From contig CM022665.1 of assembly GCA_012295275.1 (NCBI GenBank), forward strand, positions 15,481,476-15,496,475: 15,000 bases of DNA, in the 5' to 3' direction. The notes under the pieces are model-generated. The model had not been told where the DNA came from. It saw nothing but the letters and a program-made list of their open reading frames with translations, and did not search any database. Of the stretch, positions 10,201 to 15,000 are shown piece after piece (the first letter of the stretch is position 1; every line of letters begins with the position of its first letter). The stretch comes from Chrysomallon squamiferum. Taxonomy: Eukaryota; Mollusca; Gastropoda; Neomphalida; Peltospiridae. The translations under genes and the position numbers were made by a program.

Positions 10201-10505
10201 TTATATACTGTTGCTGTTGTTATTATTTTCCTCTTACTATCCATAATCTTTCACGCATGTTTTCTCTCCATCTATATATCTTCTTCCACCGCTATTAAAA
10301 TTACCACTGTTACTTCTACTGTAACTACTATCCCTGCTGCTGCTGCTGCTACTACTACTACTACTATTATGACTACTACTAGTATTACTCCTACTACTAC
10401 AACTACTACCAATAGTATTACTACTATTATTATTATTTGTACTACTAATACTACTCCTATTACAGTTACTACAACTAGTGCTGCTGTATTTCGTATTATT
10501 ATTCT
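10201..10505. repeat. Degenerate (ACT)n/(GCT)n/(ATT)n triplet region
   Basis: ACT triplets dominate 10312-10503, with a GCT block at about 10335-10350 and ATT blocks at 10420-10437. The triplet phase is kept through most of the region, which gives a minus-strand Val/Ala-rich frame. This is a repeat artefact rather than a protein. Confidence 0.9.
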
Positions 10506-10651
10506 ACTCGCCATCCTGTACATTTTAACATGAACATTCTTTGTATTTGTCCTTTTTTTATAAATAATTGAGAAATCGCTATGCCAGACAAAATTATTTT
10601 TGTTCGTAGTAAAACCACGGAATCAGGAAATTAAAAGCATATAAAAACCTG

Positions 10652-10674
10652 AAAAAAAAAAAAAAAAAAAAAAA
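10652..10674. repeat. A23 homopolymer
   Basis: Twenty-three adenines followed by GAGAAAG. It could be the tail of an old + strand retroposon lying to the left, but I found no internal promoter or flanking duplication to support that. Confidence 0.95.
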
Positions 10675-11005
10675 GAGAAAGAAATCGTCAGGAGTTCGCT
10701 CGTCAACGACTTTTACTTTTGGAAATTACTTGGCGCATCTTAATTCTTTGCGTGTGACATTTAATCTTTGCCGCCGATTAGACTCCGCTAACGTTCGAGC
10801 TCTCTCGGATTCATCTCCGGTTATGATCTGACAAAAGCCAGTACGTAGTAAACCTCAGATTACAGAATATATAATCCTATTAAATGCGAAATGATCCTGG
10901 TGTAGAAAAGAAAGTCCTTCTGCCTCCCCTGTAGCTTCGTGTGAAATACAATCTGAGAGTTATTAATGCGGCACGCGAGGAACTGACGCCCGAACGCGGC
11001 CACCG
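10675..11005. other. CpG-enriched unique segment between A23 and T25
   Basis: I count about 24 CpG in roughly 325 bases, concentrated at 10686-10810 and 10968-11004. The final part before the T-run is clearly GC-rich (CGAACGCGGCC at 10991-11001). No open frame or RNA gene. It may be unmethylated regulatory DNA or a fragment of an unknown repeat. Confidence 0.4.
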
Positions 11006-11030
11006 TTTTTTTTTTTTTTTTTTTTTTTTT
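11006..11030. repeat. T25 homopolymer
   Basis: Twenty-five thymines directly after a GC-rich stretch. If it is a retroposon tail, the element would lie on the minus strand to the right (from 11031), where no recognisable body was seen. Confidence 0.95.
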
Positions 11031-11715
11031 AAGGCAGCGGTATATTCGTCTGGATTTCAGTCTTGTGGAATGTTACCGCACAGTTTGATATTTTTTCAAG
11101 GCTTTGCATTTTGAATGGCTTGAATTATCTTCATCTTCTGTGTGGCTAACAAAATAATATCCATTGCCCAAAATAACAGTAGTAATGAGAAACCTCTTAG
11201 ACCATTATTTGAATGTCTGACTGTTTAAATATTTCTATATTTCTCATGTTGCCATGGATTATAGTCTTTATTTGCGTAGAGGTTTACTTTCAAATACAAT
11301 GTCTGCCTAATCGAGGATGGAGTTACTGTGACGCCATATTTTAATTTCCCTGCCAGAAATCTCCGCGTGACTTTTTCTGTAAATGTTGTAAATACACGAT
11401 GTCGGACAGTTTATTCACCATGGTCTTGTTCATCCTTTTAAGATCTGGCTTTTGTCCGATGGATATAAAAGCATTACTCTGAAATGAGGGCGTAAGACTT
11501 GGGTGGAGTGATGTCATCTGTGAGACTCGCGAGAAATTTGAATTTTGACACCTGGTGTCAGTAGTATCCTACAGACGACAGCTCGTTTCCAACAGACGTA
11601 CTTTATGTTTAGTCTGTTTCATTCTCTTTCTTTCTGACCTTTCTCCTGCACCCCCTCCTTTACTCAAATCGAATTAAAATGCTTTTAAGATACAGTTATG
11701 TTTTGTCGGCTTCTT
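11031..11715. other. Unique sequence with promoter-like part, no gene seen
   Basis: Non-repetitive, mixed composition, no open frame above 60 codons. The part at 11461-11560 carries several motif-like sites and is listed separately. Confidence 0.5.
11461..11560 (+). promoter_or_regulatory. Candidate promoter/enhancer: TATA box, CRE-like, TCGCGAGA and E-box palindromes
   Basis: TATAAAAG (11464-11471) is a canonical TATA box. Downstream are TGATGTCA (11510-11517, one mismatch to a CRE), ACTCGCGAGA (11525-11534, one mismatch to the TCTCGCGAGA promoter element) and the 15-base palindrome TGACACCTGGTGTCA (11546-11560), which contains an E-box CACCTG and resembles a T-box palindrome. No initiator motif sits at the expected distance from the TATA box and no exon follows, so this is only a motif-based suggestion. 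Confidence 0.25.
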
Positions 11716-11773
11716 TATTATTATTATTATTATGTTATTTGTTTATTTATTTATTTTATTATTAGTTAGTTAT

Positions 11774-11851
<78 letters not shown>
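11716..11851. repeat. (ATT)n/(TTTA)n followed by (CT)n
   Basis: ATT units (11716-11733) and TTTA units (11739-11765) lead into CT repeats (11774-11851), with one G interruption at 11780 near the left end. Confidence 0.96.
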
Positions 11852-11857
<6 letters not shown>

Positions 11858-12220
11858 AAATGTTTTTTGGTTTCACTCTACTTTTAACACAGCCTTTAAG
11901 ATCTGTAATTAGCTAAATATTTTTCTCTTTTTAGCCCTTTTTCTTCCCCATTTCGAAACCTGACAGTGCTTTTAAGAAACACTTAAATTTCATCTGTTGA
12001 AGTATTTCAATACACTGCGGATATACTTACATAAAGAGGGTGTAATTTGTGGGGTGGGTCGTGCAATCCACGCGTTATTGCATAGAAAAGTGCATTAATG
12101 TACATTTAAGTTTCAGTAACATACATTAAATCATTTTGTTTACTTACTTCTGTAATTTGATACCGCTTCTAAGCAAACAGATAACAAAAGCACTGGTTTA
12201 CATATCAAACAACGTAACTA
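11852..12220. other. Unique AT-rich sequence, no gene seen
   Basis: No open frame, RNA gene or repeat was identified. The sequence is T-rich at 11852-11950. Confidence 0.5.
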
Positions 12221-12425
12221 GTTAGTAAGTTAGTAGGTTAGAGAGTGGTTGGTCATTAGTTATAACGTTATTTAATCCCAAACTGAAATGAATGCCGTAT
12301 TGCTTATGTGTCAAGGATATATTTGGTTAGTAACTTAGTAGGTTAAACAGTAAACGGTCATTAATTAAAATGCTATTTAACAGCAAGATGAAACGGAAGT
12401 CGTTTGGCTTATTTGTCAATGATTT
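12221..12425. repeat. Imperfect tandem duplication, period about 105 bp
   Basis: Copy 1 (12221-12325) and copy 2 (12326-12425) keep the same block order. These are GTTAGTAA(G/C)TTAGTAGGTTA (12221 and 12326), GGTCATTA (12251 and 12356), a CTATTTAA or GTTATTTAA block, and a terminal GCTTAT-TGTCAA-GAT block (12302 and 12407). Substitutions are frequent but indels are few. There is no shared coding frame. The sequence left of copy 1 does not show a clear third copy. Confidence 0.78.
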
Positions 12426-12789
12426 GTCAAGACTCACGAGTACTGATCAGACAAAATCTACAAGACACATTTACTTAAAACTTCCGTTAGCATTCATGCA
12501 TATATCTATTGCTTGTAAATCTACATAGAAAACGAATTGAACAAATTAAATTTAAAAAAAGAAGAAGAAGAAAAGGATTCTTTAGATTAATCCAGTTTCG
12601 TCCTGTAAAGGTCTGTTTGCACTCATCTTTCCAGAGAGTTTTGTTTATTATAATTATTTTTTAATGTTCGACCGTCATGACGTTATCATGTTATTTTACG
12701 TAACAGTCGACTGGCCTGAACTTGTGAGCCTAATAAATTATATCACCTAAATTAAACTATTCCCAGAAGTAATCTGTATACGTTTGTAC
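12426..12789. other. Unique AT-rich sequence, no gene seen
   Basis: It contains a short GAA run (12560-12571) and a perfect palindrome CGTCATGACG (12673-12682) made of two CRE half-sites. No open frame or RNA gene. Confidence 0.5.
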
Positions 12790-12812
12790 AAAAAAAAAAA
12801 AAAAAAAAAAAA
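12790..12812. repeat. A23 homopolymer
   Basis: Twenty-three adenines between GTTTGTAC and CTCAGTC. No retroposon body or flanking duplication was recognised. Confidence 0.95.
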
Positions 12813-13040
12813 CTCAGTCTAGATGCATTTCCTCTCTGCTAGTAAATAATGGTATGTTTTATTTCTGATTTATGAACACCGTACAGTTCGGTTCTCTGTT
12901 TACAGACGGAATTCAAACATTAAATGAAACTGAATTAAAGAAAAAAAAATTGTGGGATTATAATGGAGATACAAATTGCAGTCTCTAACTGTATCAGTTT
13001 CACGGAGATAATTAATTGCAATAATGGCTGCTTAGCCTTG
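12813..13040. other. Unique AT-rich spacer
   Basis: No gene or site was seen. A short A8-9 run is present near 12941. Confidence 0.5.

Positions 13041-13072
<32 letters not shown>
13041..13072. repeat. Poly-A passing into (TA)n
   Basis: About sixteen adenines (13041-13056) are followed by TA dinucleotides to about 13072, then CATACATAC. Confidence 0.93.
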
Positions 13073-13723
13073 TACATACATACTGCAGTTTTCGTCGACC
13101 CTTTTAAATTTATAAAAAATATCCTAATGTAATATCCATTCAGATAAATATGTAACAAAACATTACTTTTTATCTTAGAAAACTTGTAGGAAAAAAACAC
13201 ATTATTTTTTAGTAAGGCGACTAAACCTTAAATAAATGTATTCGTTTCTCAATTTTTATGTTTAAAAATTATCATTTGCTTCCTTCAGCTAAAATATTCA
13301 GTGTTTCTTAATTTTCGAAGAAACTGAAAAATATAATTCGTTTCCTTTATCTAAACTGTAACAGAAGCGGTCTAATACAATTTAGTGTCCTAAACCTTTG
13401 TCCCTGGCTCGAACGTTAAAATAACCATCTGTGATAAAGATAAATAGTGTGTGTGAAAGAAAATTCGGCCTATGAATTACTGTAGCAGGTTGCAGCTGTG
13501 AAAATATGACACGGTATCTTATTATGGGCAGGCCAAATAGTTTTACTTTTTCTCCTTGCAGTTGGGCAAACAACTTGATGTGCGTTATACTTCGTCGTTA
13601 TTTGGATTTAATATTTCCGGCCATGAAATAAAAACAGAAAAGCATTTGTTTCACTAAGATGGAGTCAGACAAGGGCACGTTCTTTTTCACCACCCGAAAC
13701 ATAATTTCGTTTTCTTTCTTTTG
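13073..13723. other. Unique AT-rich sequence, no gene seen
   Basis: A 63-codon minus-strand frame (13382-13573) has no recognisable domain. Nothing else suggests coding. The end (13676-13723) becomes pyrimidine-rich before the CT array. Confidence 0.5.
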
Positions 13724-14837
<1,114 letters not shown>

Positions 14838-14874
<37 letters not shown>

Positions 14875-14896
14875 ATGTGTATATGTATATATATAA
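14838..14896. repeat. (GT)n passing into (TATG)n and (AT)n
   Basis: A GT run (14838-14868) is followed by TATG units and short TA runs to about 14896. The Cys-Val frame across it is an artefact. Confidence 0.95.
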
Positions 14897-15000
14897 TTAT
14901 ATATGTATAGAAGAAGGGGTAAAAAAATAATAGAGGAACAGCCTCAGGGCATGTTCAAGTGAAAGTACTGTACTATGCTAAGAATTACTAACTATTAACT

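Noticed and set aside
10272-10523. Val/Ala-rich minus-strand frame resembling a membrane segment
   Set aside because: It is a translation of ACT/GCT triplets; the hydrophobic look follows from the repeat.

Overview
This window looks like non-coding nuclear DNA from an animal. It is AT-rich and densely packed with microsatellites and long A/T homopolymers, and I could not support any protein-coding gene. The long open frames are either translated simple repeats (Ser-Leu, Arg-Glu, Asn, Ile, Val or Phe runs) or unrecognised frames with no domain, splice or codon support. The near-absence of genes, runs such as (CT)55, GT/GTAT, ATT and ACT, and a tRNA-derived SINE-like element fit a repeat-rich invertebrate genome. 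A mollusc or decapod crustacean is a guess from repeat style only. Nothing suggests a bacterium, plasmid, phage or virus.

Layout. Bases 1-212 carry the clearest discrete element: a tRNA-Met(CAT)-derived SINE-like Pol III unit with A box, B box and a T7 terminator. Bases 213-3540 are AT-rich single-copy-looking DNA interrupted by ATT/GTT, AAT, GT/GTAT and GA repeats. Bases 3541-3784 are thymine-rich. A possible small DNA transposon (MITE-like) spans 3962-4195. An imperfect tandem duplication with a period of about 157 bp follows at 4286-4530. From 5250 to 7385 there are GTT/ATT, AAT and polypyrimidine tracts, with CpG-dense unique DNA at 6781-7150 and 7471-7560. Large CT arrays lie at 8031, 8679, 11774 and 13724. 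A second tandem duplication (period about 105 bp) lies at 12221-12425.

The parts most likely to be functional are short candidate regulatory clusters. These are a palindromic pair of AP-1 consensus sites (8876-8893), a TATA-containing stretch with two further palindromes (11461-11560), and a strong local cluster of CREB/ATF-type CGTCA cores including a perfect TGACGTCA (13999-14391, with more to 14772). They could belong to promoters or enhancers of a gene outside the window, or to an intron. The sequence alone cannot decide. I found no previously undescribed multi-gene system here.
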